This document shows, one piece after another, positions 33,501-48,500 of a DNA stretch of 64,000 nt. The stretch is from contig NC_080542.1 in NCBI RefSeq assembly GCF_028640845.1, forward strand, positions 66,539,064 to 66,603,063. The letters run 5' to 3'. Below the pieces are notes generated by a model. It worked only from the letters and a program-made list of their open reading frames with translations, searched no databases and was not told the origin of the DNA. Positions within the stretch are counted from its first letter, which is position 1; the number at the start of each line of letters is the position of its first letter. Both the position numbers and the translations under genes were made by a program. Source of the DNA: Ahaetulla prasina. Taxonomy: Eukaryota > Chordata > Lepidosauria > Squamata > Colubridae.

Positions 33501-36500
33501 TTACCTAGTTGGGTGATAAAATATCTACAAAACACCACCAAGCTCAAAGAGCACCAAGGGCTCCACAGTTCATCTCTGAGCTACATTTTTTTTTTCAGTA
33601 GCTACAATGGTAATTCTTTATTTCACTAGACTTAGTATCAGGATATTATAAATTGCTTTCAACTGATTTTTTAACAGATCGTGGTCTTCTTTCCAATGTT
33701 ACCACTTCACTCGATGGATTTTCCAAGCATTCTGCTCTGAAGTTGTTACTTTGCCAGTGCTTACTCAAGCATTGTATAATAGATATATTTCAATCCACTG
33801 AGTATATACTACAGTCTTGTATTGTCCTTGTAGATGGTTCATCCCCATATTGTCAATAATCTCTTTGTCACCTGAAGGACTCAAGTAATTGATCTATTAT
33901 TATCCAAAAACAATATAAAATAATCCCAGTGTTGCAGCAGAGCAGGGCCCCAGTCTAAGCCCAAGGAGGCTACCATTCTTCACAAAGAGAAAAGCTGCTG
34001 CTGAATGCATTTCTGCCAACCATACTGACCTGCAGGAATGGAAAATGCTCTGTGCATATAGATTACCTCATGGTCACAAATCCTAAAGACGAAAGTTATT
34101 AAAACAAACCATGTCCTCAAACAACCTCACAAATACTATAAATTGTAATCCTTATATTTAAATGTCTCCCTATAGTTGATAGTTAGGTTTCTTCATACCA
34201 AGGTTTGTTTGCTCAGGTCATGCGGACTTGCTAATTCCTCACTGCATGCTTACTAGTGGTTGTTTTCATGTACCTTGTAAGGCCTACATGATTTTACCAA
34301 ATGATAAAAATGATTCCTGAGAGGATTAACCAATTTTCCCTATATAATTAATTCATTAGAATCAGAAAATAAAACAGCTAATTGCAGGATCTCTGAAGAG
34401 GCAATGACATTTAAGATTTGTTTTCATCAGTTTTTATTCCTTTTTTAATTTAATATGGAAAAAATAGGTAACTTTTAAAAAGGAAAATAGTAAAATAAAG
34501 CAACCTCCCCCCAAAAAATAAGGGTGTGTGTATGTGTGCTACATTGCATAGACAATCTTAAAATGTCCACATTTGAAGTCACATATTAATATTCCTAGAA
34601 TTTTGTTAGAAGTAGTAGTAGTAATCTTGGTTAATATAGGCAAAAATAGAGAGCCAGATTTGAAAAACCTGTCTTTTAATAGCAGGGTTCATTAAAATTG
34701 ATTAGTCAGAAGGCTAGTAAGTGGACATTTCTGACTCAGTCCTAGAGTTTAACCTTGCAGCCAGTTAAAATTAAACTGAACTGCCAAGTTGGACCTGAAT
34801 CTTGTGCTGGTGATGCAAATCTCTATCTTAACTGAGAAGCAGGTCGGAATGTCTTGATACAGCAAATCTGCTCTCCACACCTGTCATGTTACAAAAGAAT
34901 GCACAATTTTATCTGAGCATATCTCAGTCCATTAAAGCTCCTTTTATGTGTACATTGAACTATAGCTCTGATGTTAAGATTTTGCTTGTCTGATTTAGTC
35001 AGCATAAGATATTTTTGGCCTTAAGTCTCCTTTTCCAAATTAAATGCATTTTATTACAGACAGCAAAACCTGTAATTATGTAAAGCATGCACTTTTTACC
35101 AATGTAAATATTGCTGCAGTTGATGGTGCTAGATCCTTAGGCCTAAACTTTGAAACAAAAGCTTACACGATGCTATAAATCCCAAGATGGAAAATGATAA
35201 GTCACATTGAGAACTTAGTTAAAAAGATGCTGGTATATCTGTAAATTTCCAGGTATTTGTTCAGTGATGATGTCATGAGATTTCAAAGTGGCAGAATGGG
35301 AGAAGTGTGTGTGATTCAGTTCTGAGTCCTGACCACGAGAAGCTCCTCAAAGGGCTCCCACAAATGCTGCTCAGTAATGTGTGCAAAGAAGCAAGAGGAG
35401 AATGCCAAATCCAATCTAAACACCACACTGACTATACAATGAACCATAATAATAATGCCTTATGTCCTAGAGCAATATTATACCTATGTATGCATCAACT
35501 TTTTTGTCCTAACATTCAAATCATTGGTAAGTGAATCTCTGGATATTGATACTGAAAAAAATGTTTTTAATACCAATGTATGTTGTGATAGCAAAATTGA
35601 TGAAACTATTTGAAATTTCAAAGGAAAAGTTGGTTTTTGCACCAGATGCTACTATTTTCCCTAAGACGACTTCCCATATTCCAATATTGCACACATTTTT
35701 TCTGCCTCCCTTTTCTAACATCAAGGGTTTCTTACATTTTCCGGATGTGCAAACTTCTTTAGCTTCTTTGGCACTGCACTATAATATTTTAGAAGGTATC
35801 TTATTTGGGAAACCAAAGTAGAGTTTTCCTGTCCTTACAAATGCTTTGCTCAGAAATAACACTAGTTCGTAATGAAGGTCATCTGGCATAAATTCGTCTA
35901 GGAATCAGTCAAAAATAAATGCACCATCATTTTCCATTATATACAACATAGCATCACTTAATCAGATTGCTGCAAGATAGCATTAGTGTTTCAAATATTA
36001 ATCTACATCAGAAGTGGGTTTCGGCAGGTTCTGACCAGTTCTGGAGAACCAGTAGCAGAAATTTTGAGTAGTTCAGAGAACCGGTAAATACCACCTGTGA
36101 CTGCCGCAACCCATCTATTCTCTGCCTCCCGAGTACCAGCTGATTGAAAGGAAATGGAGATTTTGCAGTAACTTTCCCCTGGAGTCGGGAGGGAATGGAG
36201 ATTTTACAGTATCCTTCCCCTGCCACACCCACCATGCCAAACCCACCAAGCAACACCCACAGAACCGGTAGTAAACTTTTTTGAATCCCACCATTGATCT
36301 ACATCAAGTAGGAATAGATAACTCATGTTGAAGTTCAAACATCATTGTGACAAAGTTTTTTGTTCTCTGGCTTGATGTACTTGCCTTATCACATGGGAGG
36401 TAAATATTACTCACCCCATACATATAATAGACAAAAACCATATAGATTAAATTATTTACCTAAAATTGTAGTTTTTAATCTGCATTTACGTAAATATGTT

Positions 36501-39500
36501 CCCTTCCCCTGTGCAGGTACCTGAACTGGCTGGTACACCAAGCTTCCTGTTAGTGTTTCAAGAAATTATGGAACAAGGCAAAAGCTGATTCACAGGTGCA
36601 CAATGAATATGTACCAAAATGTATGCTATTAGAAGATTCTCAGTCTGGGCTCTACACAATTGCATAATATTACATTTGGATGTACAACTGTCCATCAGGA
36701 AAAAAAAATAGAGCTAAAATAACCTGCAATACATACTGGGGACAACTGAAGAACAGTTTGGCAGAGGTAGAAGTTAGTTCCTAAATAGGCAAAAAAATCT
36801 TTTCCACCAAAAATCAAAATCTCTAAAATGTCACAATGTATTCTTCAAAATAAGCAATCAGAACATCTAAAAAAATAAAACAACTTTTAATATAATGAAG
36901 AGTTTAAGAGGAAAATGGATTCTTAACATTGCTTCAATTCTTCAGAATTATCTTACCTTCAAGTCAAGATGAACTATATTGTTTTGATGTAAAAAGGAAA
37001 CTCCTTGTAAAATCTGCCTCATGAGATACTTAACATCTTTTTCTTTGAAAGCATCTTCTCTTTCAGCTACACACTGGTTAAAAATTTCTCCACCAGCAGC
37101 ACTGAGAATAAGAACATTTGTATATAATTTCCAATTATTCACTGTTAATTACATTTACATCTCATCTTTATATTAAAAATTATGCTTAAGATTATTTTAA
37201 TAAGTTAAAATATTTCAATGAAAATATTATAATTCAAATAAATATATCTCCATGGAAATCAAAACACGTAATAGATTAGACCAAATTCAATAGCAAATCA
37301 ATTTCAGTATCAGAAATCTGAATAAAATATATATTTGTCTGCCACCAAAGGTAGAATTAAGCAAACCTCTTTGGAAGTAAGTTAGTTTTATAGTAACCAC
37401 CATGAACTATTTAAATAAAATATTTCATTGTTTAGGTTCTTAGATTATATAATGTTTACACTTCAGTTTAGTAAGAAAGCACTCATATTTAAGACTTTTT
37501 TGTATAAAAATAGAAGAATTAAAAATAAATGTCTACAAAAATGTACCTTTTATGCATGGATTAAGAAGTACGAAGGTTCTACCAGAGAAACACTCTTTGC
37601 AATATCTCATTGAAGTCAATTGATGATAGACAGACAGACAGACAGACAGATTCAATGCAGTATGTTCAAGTTAGATATCATGTGACCTTTTACCTTCTTC
37701 ACCTAACATGTTAACACTTCACTTTACTTAACGTTAGCTGAGTTGTGCATGGTAGAATAATATCTAGAATCAGATATTGAGGCTATGTATAAATTAAGGA
37801 AGATGATTTTAAAGTAGAGTCCCAAGATCCATTGGCTAGACAAAAGGAACTGTAGCATTTTTGGGTCGCAAATGAAGCAACATTCAGAAGCAGCAAATGT
37901 CTCCCTAATTTACTAAATAGAAGGAGGAGGAAGCTTTATCAGACCTCCAAGTTTCTGTTATTATAGAAATAGCTTTACCCTTCCTATGGAGTTGATTTCC
38001 TGGTCTGTGCTACCTAGTGGGGCTGACAGACATCTAGTGAAGCAGTTCTCAGAGCAGGTCTCTTTCAGAGGGTTCATGAGGTCAAATAAACAAACACTGA
38101 AAAAATTCTGAGTTTCAATTTTTAATATGATATGATATCAATATACTAAAACTCCCATTATCATAATCTCTAGCTGAGTTAAACAGTGTATCCTAGGACA
38201 ACAATTTTTGAACCAAAGAACTTCAAATGGGCTAATTTACAGAATGTTTCCAAAATCCAAGACCCATGATTCCCAACGGAATGACACTGAGGAAAGTTGT
38301 ACCTGCTTCAGTGCTACTGGCTCCTGCTAAACTGCTGCTGCAATCATGGGATCATCATTTTCAACATTCCATGACAGTTTCCAGGCAGTCTCAGAATTCC
38401 TTGTTTCCTCCCTCCCCCATCAGTTACTATCTGCTTACAGAAAAGGAAGGGAGAAGGGAGGAGAAGCAAGGAGGAAGGAACCCTTGCATAATGTCTATAG
38501 ATATTCTCAGTCATGCAGGTCATAGCTGTCTCAAAGCTGCTTTTTCTAAAGGCAACTGGACTGTTTTTCCTTAAGGAAAAAGAAGTTTTATTTCTTATCC
38601 AGGGATGAAGCTTCTTGGATGAGAAGCGAAATTTCTTCTTCTTTCTCAAGAAAAATCAGTCCAGTTGCCTTTTGAAAAAGGACCTTTGAGAACCCCTACA
38701 TACTCTTTCCATTCATGCAATCCCCTGCATACTTTAGACACAACAACTAACTTATATTAACATTCAGAGACATCTTTGAGATATGGTATTAGGATCTGCA
38801 TCAGATGCAGAAATTTGATTCAATTATGTCAGCTATGTTGTGTCTTCTTGAAGCAGTCTATTCTAAAAAAAAAAAAAAGATGCTACAGAACAAGATAGGC
38901 AGCAAAGTTTACCCAAGAAAAACATGAAAAAGATCCAGAATAAGAATTGTCTTTTTAAAAAAAAGACAGAGAAAACTGGATGATGCTTTAAAAATTAAGA
39001 AAGAAATAAAAATGACAATCCCAGAAGAGAATTGTAATAATTTCTTTTTACTGGATTCACAACAGAGATGGTTGAATATACTAACTAAATCTGTAATAAG
39101 GATCACCAATCATATGAACGAATTATAAAGAAAAATTGGAATAGAAAGTTGGCATAAAATGGGACAGGTTGTTACAGTCCATGGCTTATGATCATTTGTT
39201 TAACAATGATTAGAAGTAATGATAGCCTCAATAAAAGTGACTTGGAGTACATCCTCAAAGTTACAACTGTTGTACCATCCTGAGGTCACATAACCACAAT
39301 TTGGGTGCTTGGCAACTAGCTTGCATTTATGACATTTGCAATATCCCAGGATCATGTGATCACTCTTGGTGACCTTTCCAGATGGCTTCTGAAAAGCAAA
39401 GTCAATTGGGAAAACCAGATTCGCTTAACGACTGTGTGATTTACTTAATGACCCTAATAAAAATGGTTGTACAATTGGGTATAGTCATGTGATGAGTCGC

Positions 39501-42500
39501 TTAATGATTGCATTGCTTAACAATCGAAATTTAAATCCCAATTATGTCATAAATCAAGGATTACATGTATTGCAGTTGGATTGGGTTTTTTTTTTGAATT
39601 TGCTGATAATTCAACTAGAAAAATGGAATTGTTTACATTTAATAAAGTGTTTTAGTTCTTACCACAATAGTTATTTTAGATATCCTAACAGTAGCATTCA
39701 AACTACCTTTACATCCCAATGTATTATTACTCAAAGTAATGTATATATAAACTATTTAAATTTACAGAAGTCTTGGTTATCATCGAGAAAGAAAAAACAC
39801 ACGATAGTCAGGAACACAGAAACATCATGAGATAAATTAAACAGTATAAAGAACACGCATAAAAGGAAAGAAAAAATGGAAACTCCTCGTTTATACTAGC
39901 AACAATCAATCAGTTAATTAATTCTAATATTTTAGAGTTCTAAGCTTTTAACTGATAATTGGATTGGAAAAGATTTATTTAATTTGTTTATTGTTAACAG
40001 GTTGTAAAACGAAGAGTGTTATATTTTTTAATTAAGAAAAGGTGAAGAGATTATGGAATTGTTTTTATTTGTCATGATGAGGATGGGAAGTTGCATTCTT
40101 GAGGATACACAGACATATACACACTTTATTCCCTCTCTTCTTTTTAGCTTGAATTTATCTTTTTTGTTGTATCTAAATCTTAATAAAAATATTAGGGAAA
40201 AAAAGAATATAAACCATTTATTTGGGTCACTTTGCTTCCATCATTAGTAAACTAATATTTCTGACATAAATTTCTGTTCCAAAGGTGAAACCTTATTCTA
40301 TACTTCATATGATCCTCTTCCATGTTCTTTGTTCATTTTGTTTGTTTCTTGGATGTAGTTCAGAGCTCCAGAGATAAAGCAGGATAAAAACAAAATAAAT
40401 TAGAGAAAACTGAAGTTATTTCACAAGCACATATTAAAAGCCCAAACATGCTACACTAAGGTATAAAAAGGTATTACTTACTATTCCAAAACCAAAATAA
40501 TTTCTGTTGACGTCTCATATACTTCATGCAAATTAATAACCCATTGATTGCATTGTGCTAGTTCCAGGACTGCAATCTCATGAATTATGTCCATTCGACA
40601 GTCTTGGCCTTTTCTTCTTTTCCTCATGAATTTTGCTGCAAACTCTTTTTCGGTCTGTTTGTTTACACATTTCTTTACTACTGCAAATTTTCCCCTACAA
40701 TTGGAGAGAAGGAGAAGAAATGATAAACTGGATGCAAATTTAAAGTATAATGAGCCCATCAGAGTTCTCCTAACTAATAAACTTTAAAAGTTCTTTTGGG
40801 GACAAATTAATTGAGAAACATAAAGGGGTTAATTTTCTCTTCAAATGACACAAGAAAAACCTTTGATTTGAAAACACATTAAAAATAATTTCTTTTTGAA
40901 TAATTAAATTTAACAAGGATCACACACATTGATCCCTGAGCTACAAATATTCTCCTCTATTGGCTCTTGGAAAGTATTGGGATCTATCTTTGTTTGGAGG
41001 CAGCTTCAATGTGTAATTAATGCTGCAAGACATGTGGAAAATGTTTAGACAATGCAGTATATAAAATTTTAATCTTTTTACCTCTGAAAAGCTTGTTCTG
41101 TATTATACTTATATAAGAATTCCAATTTAAAAAATAATCCATATGTTTTGAGTAAAGATGAATAATATATTATTTTAGATCAAATTTAAGAAAGCTGTTT
41201 TTTATTCTTACATGAGATTAAATCAGCTAAACATTTGCTTCATACATATTAAATTTCTCAAAGAAAGTATGAATTGAAAATTGGAATATTAACTATTACT
41301 ATTATATTTTGGATTTACATCATTAGTATGTGAACCTATCAATCATTGTATATTGAAGATATGCATATTTTTCTTGGTTATATATCCATTTGGAATCTTC
41401 AAGACAACATTTGGAACTGTAGATATTTAAGACATGAGGGTAGTTGAAAGATTTATATTATAAAAATTAAAATGAAGTAACGAACAATTTAAAATAGAAA
41501 TCCAGATGTGATATAAGAATTTTTAATTCAACATATTTTTTAAAAATATAAATATTTTAACTGTTACAAATAAAATTGGGAATATTCATATTTATCCTGG
41601 TATTAATTTGCTTGCTGAAATAAGAAAAATGTATATATAATGTCTGCTGAAATCCATTGCAATTAGTTCCAAGTAATTGTAATTAGCTGAAATATATGAG
41701 AATTTACTTCAAGAATGAATCCAGAAATATAGAAGTCTGAGCATTCATGGAATACAAATTATTTCTTTTGAAGGAAGGTATTTCTTAGTTGGCATAGACT
41801 ATAAATAATGTATGACTTATACTTGCCATTTAATTAATTAATTAAATAAATTTGTCTTGAAATGATTTTAATTATCTAAATATAATATCTTTTTCATATC
41901 ATTCTCTTGAATGGTTTTATTGGAATTCAAAATTGTAGGGAGAACTCAAGGTTATTTATTGAGACTGGCATCTTCAAAAGAATGGTTTCTATTGGAATGC
42001 CTCCTGGCTTGGAGAAAAAAAGAAACAAACAAAACTCTTCTGATCACAAGTCAAGCTGGATAAGAAAATGATCTTACGTCATATGTTTACTCACTTTCTG
42101 GTTGCCATGGATTCCACTAGCAAACTAAGGAGAATCTAACATTAAAAAAAATAGTAATCTACTTAAAATAATCTACAACCTGTCACAATGTATACAATAA
42201 AAAATAAAATGAATCCTATGGGTAACTTAACAAATGGTAAAGGGAGAACTATGACTAAATCCAAATGCTAAATCATGTATCTCACCATAACTAAAGCACA
42301 TAGAAACTCATGTGAAGGTGTATATATTCAAAGCATTAAAAAGGGGGACAGAATGTTGTATATGCAATAGTAGACAAAAATCAAGACAGAGAACAGAACA
42401 CGGCACAAAAGCAAACTCATATTGTTAAGCTACTATTAGATCTCCTCCGCACATATACACACTAATAGTACACAGTAGCATTTTTCACTTAACCAGAATC

Positions 42501-45500
42501 CCATTAGTGATCAGAATTTTTTCTGCCATTACTTCTAACCCTCAGAAAATTCTCTGTACTATTGACCAGCTAGTCCAGAATGCGGCCACGCACCTCGTTG
42601 CTCCCATATAAAATCTCTCCTGCGCGGCCTGCACTGGCTGCCGGTAGTCTTCCGGGTGCAATTCAAGGTGTTGGTTCTCACCTTTAAAATGCTCCATGGC
42701 TTAGGACCGGGTTATTTACGAGACCGCCTGCTGCCACCGATAGCCTCCCATCGACCTGTGCGCTCCCACAGGGTGGGCCTTCTCAGGGTGCCGTCGACCA
42801 AACAATGCCAGTTGGTGGCCCCCAGGGGGAGAGCCTTCTCTGTGGCAGCACCTGCCCTTTGGAATGAGCTGCCTCCGGGGTTGCGCCAACTCCCCGACCT
42901 CCAGACCTTCAAACGCGAACTTAAGACTTTATTATTTCATCGTTCGGGACTGGCCTAAGCGAAATTTTAAATGAAATTTTAATGGGTTTTATTCGGTCTA
43001 TGACCGTTTTAGTGTTTTGGCCTACTGTAAATTGGTTTTTAATTGGTTTTTTATGTTGGTTTTAATATGGCTGTAAACCGCCCTGAGTCCTTCGGGAGAA
43101 GAGCGGTATAAAAATTAAAATATAAATATAAATAAAATGACACAAAAGTGATCGGTCTCATTCGAGACAATGATGAATCCGCATACAGATGGGAGGTAGA
43201 ACAACTAGCCTCGTGGTGGACTGGAACAATCTGGAACTGAACACACTCAAAACTATAGAAATGGTGGTAGACTTTAGGAGAAACCCTTCCATATTTCCAC
43301 CAAAATACCTTATGCCACCAGACTTGAAATCCTGGGTTTAGAAAATTTAGAACTATGCCGCCTTCGACATGATCTGAGTTTAACTCATAAAATCATCTAT
43401 TACAATGTCTTCCAATTGAAGACTACTTCAGCTTCAACTGCAACAATATACGACCACACAATAGATTTAAGCTTAATGTTAACCACTCCAATCTTGATTG
43501 CAGAAAATATGACTTCAGTAACAGAGTTGTTAATGCTTGGAATAAACTACCTGACTCTGTGGTCTCTTCCCAAAATCTCCAAAGCTTCAACCAAAAGCTG
43601 TCTACTATTGACCTCACTCCATTTCTAAGAGGTCTATAAGGAATGTGCATAAGAGCATAAATGTGCCTACCGTTCCTGTCCTATTATTTCCTTTTGTTAT
43701 ATCCAATTAATATAGTTATTACATAGTTATATCTATGCTTATATATTCTATAGTTATTTCATGCTTATGCTTATATACACTGTGTGACAAAATAAATAAA
43801 TAAATAAATAAAAATAGATAATACAGTATCAACAGTAGAGACCTTCAAATTTCTAGGTTCTACCAATCACAAGATCTAAAATGGATACCTAACATCAAAA
43901 ACATCATCAAAAAAGGACAACAAAGAATGTACTTTCTGCGCCAACTCAGAAAGCTCAAACTGCCCAAGGAGCTGCTGATTCAGTTCTACAGAGGAATTAC
44001 TGAGTCTGTCATCTGCACCTCTATAACTGTCTGGTTGGTTCTGCAACCCAAGAAAACAGACACAGACTTCAGAAGATAATTAGAACTACAGAAAAAACAA
44101 TTGCTACCAACCTGCCTTTCATTGAGGACCTGTATACTGCACAAATAAAAAAAGAGGGCTGTGAAAATATTTATAGATCTCTCACATTCTGGACATAAAT
44201 GGTTTCAACTCCTACCCTCAAAACGATGCTATAGAGCATTGCACACCAGAACAACTAGACACAAGAACAGTTTTTTCCTGAACGCCATTACTCTGCTAAA
44301 CAAATAATTCCCTCAATGCTGTCAAACTATTTACTAAATCTGCACTACTATTAATCTTCTCATCATTCCCATCACCCATCCTCTGACTGTATGACTATAA
44401 ATTTGTTGCTTGTATCCTTACAATTTATACTGATATGGATTGTTTCCTGATTGCTTAATTGTAACCCATGACTATCATTAAATGTTGTATCATTAAGTGT
44501 TAAATTTGTACCCTATGACTATTATTAAGTGTTGTAAGTGTTGTACCTTGATGAAGGTATCTTTTCTTTTATGTACACTGAGAGCATATGCACCAAGACA
44601 AATTCTTTGTGTATCCAATCACACTTGGCCAATAAAAAATTCTGTTCTCTTCTCTTCTCTTCTCTTCTCTTCTATCAACCAACTTTCCTCTTTCATTTTT
44701 CTTTGTTGCATTAACTATAAAAAGGAATGTAAATGGGTCCCAAGATTCTCCCCTTTCATAATGAGATCCCATTTTACCAGGGTACCCTAATAAACTGCTT
44801 TTAAATGATCTTCCGACTTGGTTGCCCATTGGGAAAATAAATAGAGGCAGAACCTATGGCTAAATTTGGCTATCATGCTCCATATCTTAGCTATAGTTAT
44901 AATTTTACAATACAATGCCAGAAAACTGGAAAATCATGTGTGCTTAAGGAATTCTGCACATGCACATTGCATATTAGAAGAAAAGTGGTTAGTATTACGG
45001 TGTGTTTGAATAAACAGAGTATATCAGACATTTTGGGAAGTCACCTAGAAGCAAAATTTAGAACTAAGCTTTTTACTTGACCATGATTTCCTAATTATGG
45101 AAGCCATCCTTGCTTCTGAAAACATATATTGGGGTAATGTGCTTTTAGTGTTGAAAAATATGATTCTCCAAACTGTGAATGGTCATATTTGTATTTATTT
45201 ATATTTATTTTCTGACTTAGCATATATGCTTTTATTATTGTTGCTTTATTATGTAGAATCTCTTAATATTAAGGGAAAGCAGAAATAAGGTATTTTCAGC
45301 CTCAATATAAAAAAGTCTAACAGGAAACAGCTTTTCACTAGTCTTTCCTTGCTATTTCTTTTAACTGACTTGTAATGTATCTTTAAAAGTTTTGGCGGGA
45401 AAAAAGCACGTTGCTGATTGGTTGAAGCCACCGACTAAACTGTATATAAGGAGAGGTTTTCCCGGGCACTGGCTGCTGGGTTCACCATATAGTAAAGAGC

Positions 45501-48500
45501 TGTTGTCACTATCCTGGTCTCCTGCCTCGTTATTGCCCGAATCTAACACTGGCGACGAAGGTGGGATCTCGAGGCTAAGAGCGCCAGGAAAAGAGCTGAA
45601 CTCACCAGGAAGACGCGAACCCAGCAAAACAAGGGCGGAAAGCAGCGATGTCCGGCTACACACCGCCAGCGCCATTCGACCCAGCTAAGGAAAAATGGGG
45701 GTCATACATGGCTCGCTTCGAGTGTTTCCTCGAGGCGAACGAACTTCAAGGAGTTTCAGACAACAGGAAACGAGCCTATTTCCTGAGCCACTGCGGTCCA
45801 GAAGTTTTCGACACCGCAGAATCCCTGGCTGAGCCAACGCCGGTACAGTCGGTACCGTGGCAAACTCTGCAGACTTTACTAAAAGCCCATTTTGCACCAA
45901 TGCCATCCAAGTATGTGCAACGGTTCGAATTCGGGGAGCGCAGACAGCAAGAAGGCGAGTCCATCAGCGCATACATGGCCGCCCTGAGGAAAGCCTCAAA
46001 ACATTGCGAGTACCGAGACTTGGACGAGGCATTGCTGGAGCAACTTATCCGCGGGGTCAGGGACATCCGTTTGCGGAGGCGGCTGCTGTCTAAAAGCAAC
46101 CTAACGCTGGCAAACGCCTTGGACGAAGCCAGGGCTCACGAGATGTCTACCCAAGCGGCGGAAACCCTACAAAAGCAGGTCGCACCAACGGCTGGTGCGA
46201 AATCAACCCCGGTCCACAATGAAGAGGTCCAGGCCGAATCGGACGGTGAGGAGGAGGAAGGAGTCTTCCACACCGGGAGGCCGGAGAAAGACGACCGGGG
46301 TGACTGCGCGAGTTGCGGAGGGCAACACCAACGACAACAATGCAGATTTAAAGATGCAACTTGTCGGCGATGCGAAAGGAAGGGGCACCTAGCACAGGTC
46401 TGTCGAGCTCCCCAACCTTCCCGCCAAAAATTCAAACCAGCCAATCAGAGCGTGGGAACGGCGAAGCGGCCTGCGAGTGGTCAGTTAAAAAAAGGCGCGA
46501 AGTTGAATCAAACTGTCGTGAAAGTGGGTCACGCATCAACTCGCCTAGAGAAAAAAATCTTTACAAAGGCAAAGATTGAGGGGGTGCCGTGCCGATGGGA
46601 GGTGGACACCGGCTCATCGATCACGATCATGTCCTGGGACACTCTCGTGAGAGCCTTACCCGCCATCGCAAAGCGCAAACTGCAACCACAGAAATTAAAG
46701 GTACAAGACTACCAGGGGAATCGCATCCCCGTCCGAGGGGTAACGTCCGTCCACGTCGAGTATGGACAATACAAGAAAACTCTGCCCATCACCATCGTCG
46801 ATGGGACCCTGCCAAGCTTGTTGGGACTGGACTGGTTCCGAGCATTGGGCATGGGAGTGACTGGAATCTTCAGAAACGAAGTCGACCTCAAAGACGCACT
46901 CGTGAAAGAATTTGGGGACGTTTTCAGAGACTGCCTGGGCAAGTACACGGGACCCCTATCTCGTTAACCTAGACCCCAAGTTGCCCCTATCCGTCTAAAG
47001 GCTAGAAGGGTCCCGTTAGCCTAAAGCCCAGGATTGACCGGGAACTGGACAAGCTAGTAAACCAGGGAATTCTAGTGCCAGTTGACCATGCTAAGTGGGA
47101 GACCCCTATAGTCACCCCAGTCAAACCGGACGGGTCGGTCCGGATTTGCGCTGACTACAAGGCAACGCTTAACAAAGCGTTGCAAAAGAGTGCTTACCCC
47201 GTTCCGGTGGTACAGCACTTACTGCACTCAATGGGGCAAGGGCAAGTTTTTGCCAAGCTAGACTTGGCCCAAGCCTATCAACAGCTGCCCGTAGATAGCA
47301 GCACAGCCGAAGCGCAGACAATTGTGACACACAGAGGGGCTTTTAAGTGTACCTGGTTACAGTTTGGAGTAAGTGTGGCTCCAGGGTTATTTCAGAACCT
47401 AATGGAGCGGCTGTTGCAGGGCCTACCAGGGGTGGTACCATACTTTGACGATGTACTGGTATCCGCTGAAAATCTAGAGGAATTAGGGGTAAGGCTGCGA
47501 AAAGTTTTGGGCATTTTCCGGTCTGCCGGTCTCACGGTAAAACTGAACAAATGCCAGATCGGGGTTGAGTCTGTGGAATTCCTGGGCTACCGGATAGACA
47601 GGGAAGGGATTCACCCCACTGAGAGCAAGGTACGGGCCATCAGGAAGGCCCCGGTTCCAAAGAACAAAACGGAGTTACAGGCATTCTTAGGTCTGGTCAA
47701 CTCCACCGCAGTATTCTTAAAGAATAAGGCAACAGTAGCCGAGCCGCTGCATAAATTACTAGCAAAGACAGCTGCATGGTCTTGGGGAAAGGCGGAAGCT
47801 AGGGCATTCGAAGGGGTAAAGAATCTCCTAACGAGTGATAGCCTCCTTATCCAATACAATGGCACGCTGCCATTAGTGTTAAGCTGCGATGCATCTCCCT
47901 ATGGGGTGGGGGCTGTGCTCAGCCACAGATTACCAAATGGCACAGAAGCCCCTATTGCATACTACTCCCGAACCATGTCATCAACTGAAAGGAATTATAG
48001 CCAGCTTGATAAGGAAGCCTTGGCTATAGTTTCAGGAGTAAAGAAATTCCATGAATATGTATTTGGTTGTGATTTTGAAATCATCACGGACCATAGACCT
48101 TTGCTAGGTCTGTTGGCAGGCGACCGCCCAACGCCCGTGGCACTTTCGCCCAGACTGACCCGGTGGACTATCTTCCTGGCAGCGTATTCCTACAAATTAC
48201 TACACCGGCCAGGAAAGGAATTAGGGAATGCAGACGCCCTGAGCAGATGCCCGTTACCAGAGACTATCGAAGACCCCACTCCGGGGATACCAGTTCTGCT
48301 AATTGACTCTTTGGACTCTGGCCCAGTCACATCCAAAGAGGTGGCTCGGGCTTCGTATAAGGACATTACAATAAGAACTGTGATTGGTTGGGTACAAAGA
48401 GGTTGGCCCGCTGCGCCGGGCGAGCGGTTTAAAGAATTTGTAAAAAAACGTGGGGAACTCTCGGCTCAAGGGGGGTGCCTGCTATGGGGGGATCGAGTGG

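Noticed and set aside
37627..37651. CRISPR-like short repeats
   Set aside because: GACA, TTTA and similar arrays are plain microsatellites; there are no spacers and the genome is eukaryotic.
30208..40694. STK17B (DRAK2) as the kinase identity
   Set aside because: '[12 protein letters not shown]', '[12 protein letters not shown]' and the 'HEIPG' C-terminus fit STK17A better, and the COA1 neighbour agrees.
45685..46579. Frames antisense or shifted to Gypsy gag
   Set aside because: They result from the GC-rich coding sequence and have no independent motif.
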